Source of the DNA: Balneolaceae bacterium
GTDB lineage: Bacteria; Bacteroidota; Rhodothermia; Balneolales; Balneolaceae
DNA: 24,267 nucleotides
Assembly: GCA_007123985.1 (NCBI GenBank)
Contig: SLGA01000139.1
Span: 1-24,267, forward strand
Reading direction: 5' to 3'
Shown here: positions 22,606-24,267 of the stretch, piece after piece
Numbering within the stretch: the stretch's first letter is position 1
How the letters are laid out: every line of letters starts with the position of its first letter
Notes under the pieces: generated by a model
Seen by the model: the letters and a program-made list of their open reading frames with translations, nothing else
The model's database searches: none
What the model was told of the DNA's origin: nothing
Translations under genes and position numbers: made by a program

Positions 22606-23208
22606 ATGATTAACTCATTATCCATTCAAACATTATACGGTGAGCAGCTAAAACCATATCTGAGTGAACTGGCTGGTCTCAGGATTCGCGTTTTTAAAGA
22701 GTACCCATACTTATACGATGGTACCATTGAGTACGAGGAGAAATATCTCGAAACTTATATAAATTCGACAAAAAGTATCGCAATTGTTGTACTCGATGGC
22801 AAGCGTATAGTTGGAGTATCTACAGGGCTCCCCATTACTGATGAAACCGCTGAATTTGTGCAACCATTTTTAAAAGCGGGTATAAATCCCGACTCGGTAT
22901 ACTATTGTGGAGAATCTATTCTTATGCCGGAATATCGGGGGCAAGGCATTTACTCTGTGTTCATAAATGGGCGTGAAGAACATGCACGCAAACTGGGTGG
23001 TTATAAAACTATCTGCTTTTGTGCGGTTTCAAGACCTGTGGATCACCCCTTGAGACCAAAAGATTACGTTCCTCTTGATGATATTTGGAAAAAATACGGA
23101 TACAAAAAAAGGCCGGATCTGTATACTACCTATCGCTGGAAAGATATAAATGAACAGCAAGAGAGCGACAAAAAAATGGTCTTCTGGATAAAAGAGTTAG
23201 ATCAGTGA
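22606..23208 (+). CDS. GNAT family N-acetyltransferase
   Basis: A 200-aa protein. The acetyl-CoA-binding motif A is visible: YYCGESILMPEYRGQGIYSV (99-118), with the R/Q-x-x-G-x-G/A loop as R111-G-Q-G114. The preceding strands (SIAIVVLDGKRIVGVSTGLP) fit the GNAT fold. The C-terminal region (PDLYTTYRWKDINEQQ) is the usual last strand and helix. The substrate is unknown. The RPVDHPLRPKDY segment near 143-154, a conserved-looking insertion, might be the acceptor site. It lies 11 bp after the B3/B4 gene and 42 bp before xseA, all in one direction, suggesting co-transcription. Confidence 0.88.
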   Translation: MINSLSIQTLYGEQLKPYLSELAGLRIRVFKEYPYLYDGTIEYEEKYLETYINSTKSIAIVVLDGKRIVGVSTGLPITDETAEFVQPFLKAGINPDSVYYCGESILMPEYRGQGIYSVFINGREEHARKLGGYKTICFCAVSRPVDHPLRPKDYVPLDDIWKKYGYKKRPDLYTTYRWKDINEQQESDKKMVFWIKELDQ

Positions 23209-23250
23209 AGTTCATTGGATTTTAAAAGGTAAATAAGAGATTTTTCAGGC

Positions 23251-24267
23251 ATGCCAGACCAACTACCATTTGCATTCGATGTACCCTCGGTTTCCGAACT
23301 TACGCTCAATATCAAAACTGTACTTGAAAAAAACTTCCGGGATATCCTTGTTGAAGGAGAAATAAGTAATGTTACTGAGAGCAGAAACGGGCATTTCTAC
23401 TTTACCATAAAAGATGACAATGCACAGTTGCCCTGTGTAATTTGGCGCAGTACCGCTGCACGGATGGATACTGAACTGCGCGATGGCCAACAGGTTGTAC
23501 TCGGAGGTGATATTCAGGTTTATGCGCCCCACGGACGCTACCAGATGATTGTAACTCTCGTTCAGCAGGCAGGGATCGGTAAACTTCAGCAAAAGTTTGA
23601 GGAACTGAAACGTAAACTTGAACAGGAAGGGCTGTTTGATGCCGCATATAAAAAACCCCTGCCATCATATCCGTTCAGGGTTGGTATCATTACATCATCA
23701 ACGGGTGCAGCTTTCCACGATATCTACTCAACGTTTGAACAGCGCTGGCCGGTTGCCACGTTATATCTGCACCATGCCAGTGTTCAGGGGCTTAATGCCG
23801 CCGGAGAATTGGCCAGTGCACTCAGATACTTTGCCAAACAGATAGATCCCGTAGACCTGATTATCATCGGACGCGGAGGCGGTTCACTCGAAGACCTTTG
23901 GCCCTTTAATGAAGAGATCGTTGCACGGGCTGTTTTTGATTGCCCCATACCGGTTGTAAGCGCTGTTGGGCACGAAGTGGATTACAGTATTTCTGATTTC
24001 GTAGCAGACGCCAGAGCTGCTACACCAACCCAGGCTGTTGTTATAGCCACACCTGATATAAACGAGCTGAGATGGCAAATTGAAGATTATGAAGGGTCTG
24101 TTGTATCTGCTCTAAATCAGAAAATTGAGCGCTATCGTGATTATGTTCACAGGCTTGCTCACTCACATGCACTGCTTGTGGTACAGGAAAAATTGAAATT
24201 GTACAGAAACCGCGTTGAAAATCAATCAGAAAAATTGTCTTCAGGAGTTCAAAAGATACTCTCATCA
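23251..24267 (+). CDS. xseA: Exodeoxyribonuclease VII large subunit (3' end beyond the window)
   Basis: Open from the ATG at 23251 to the right edge in frame, 339 residues visible of about 400 or more. The N-terminal OB-fold (about 13-105) contains FRDILVEGEISNVTESRNGH and the APHGRYQMI strand. The catalytic core carries VGIITSSTGAAFHDI (144-158), the hallmark GRGGGSLEDLWPFNEE (207-222) and SAVGHEVDYSISDFVADARA (237-256) with ATPTQA. The long charged helical stem begins near 270. With the small XseB subunits the protein degrades single-stranded DNA from both ends and takes part in repair. xseB often follows but is out of view. Upstream GNAT and B3/B4 genes lie in the same direction. Confidence 0.96.
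   Translation, partial: MPDQLPFAFDVPSVSELTLNIKTVLEKNFRDILVEGEISNVTESRNGHFYFTIKDDNAQLPCVIWRSTAARMDTELRDGQQVVLGGDIQVYAPHGRYQMIVTLVQQAGIGKLQQKFEELKRKLEQEGLFDAAYKKPLPSYPFRVGIITSSTGAAFHDIYSTFEQRWPVATLYLHHASVQGLNAAGELASALRYFAKQIDPVDLIIIGRGGGSLEDLWPFNEEIVARAVFDCPIPVVSAVGHEVDYSISDFVADARAATPTQAVVIATPDINELRWQIEDYEGSVVSALNQKIERYRDYVHRLAHSHALLVVQEKLKLYRNRVENQSEKLSSGVQKILSS

Noticed and set aside
1..24267. CRISPR array, tRNA/rRNA genes, insertion sequences, toxin-antitoxin or phage-defence island
   Set aside because: Reading all gaps (none of 300 bp or more) and all gene products gave no regularly spaced repeats, tRNA cloverleaf, transposase or recognisable defence gene cluster.

Overview
The window is ordinary-looking chromosomal DNA of about 42-44% G+C by eye. 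It most likely comes from a Balneolota/Rhodothermota-type bacterium in the wider Bacteroidota (FCB) group. This placement is an inference from four things: a TonB-dependent receptor and several lipoproteins (Gram-negative envelope), A-rich leaders with weak Shine-Dalgarno sequences, a DUF2723 membrane glycosyltransferase-like protein, and a YbeY whose third metal ligand is Asp. I see no rRNA, tRNA, insertion sequence, prophage or CRISPR. Genes are tightly packed and no gap reaches 300 bp.

Layout. 1-2776 lies on the minus strand: the start of a MIP channel (cut by the left edge), a Cho/UvrC-type GIY-YIG nuclease, and a tightly overlapping DUF2752 - TM2 - HD phosphohydrolase operon. 2825-7488 lies on the plus strand: a TonB-dependent receptor, a cold-shock protein, a small membrane protein, a lipoprotein MsrB, a DoxX/DUF417-like membrane protein and a bacterial PH-domain protein. 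A sodium-dependent NSS transporter (minus) converges on the PH gene and diverges from a 1011-aa DUF2723 protein (plus).

12423-15865 is a compact plus-strand cassette: an unrecognised 155-aa protein, ybeY, a short degenerate type IA topoisomerase-like Toprim protein, and a DUF445 membrane protein. The first three overlap. A cyclophilin follows on the minus strand with a clear terminator, then a class A penicillin-binding protein and a CIA30-family protein. 19441-21850 carries a small unknown gene, a YedK/HMCES-type DNA-repair protein, a DUF1456 protein and a DUF1080 lipoprotein. The window ends with an orphan PheT-type B3/B4 domain protein, a GNAT acetyltransferase and the first 339 codons of xseA.

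Themes. Genome maintenance recurs (GIY-YIG nuclease, topoisomerase-like protein, YedK, XseA), as does cell-envelope biology (receptor, PBP1A, lipoproteins, DUF2723, transporters). The most unusual item is the topoisomerase-like protein at 13344-14708. It keeps the active-site Tyr, the Toprim Asp pair and the HES/KPS signatures of type IA enzymes, but lacks the conserved Lys and Glu of the Toprim centre and is little more than half the usual length. It is translationally coupled to ybeY. Several perfect short inverted repeats sit upstream of genes and are candidate operators.
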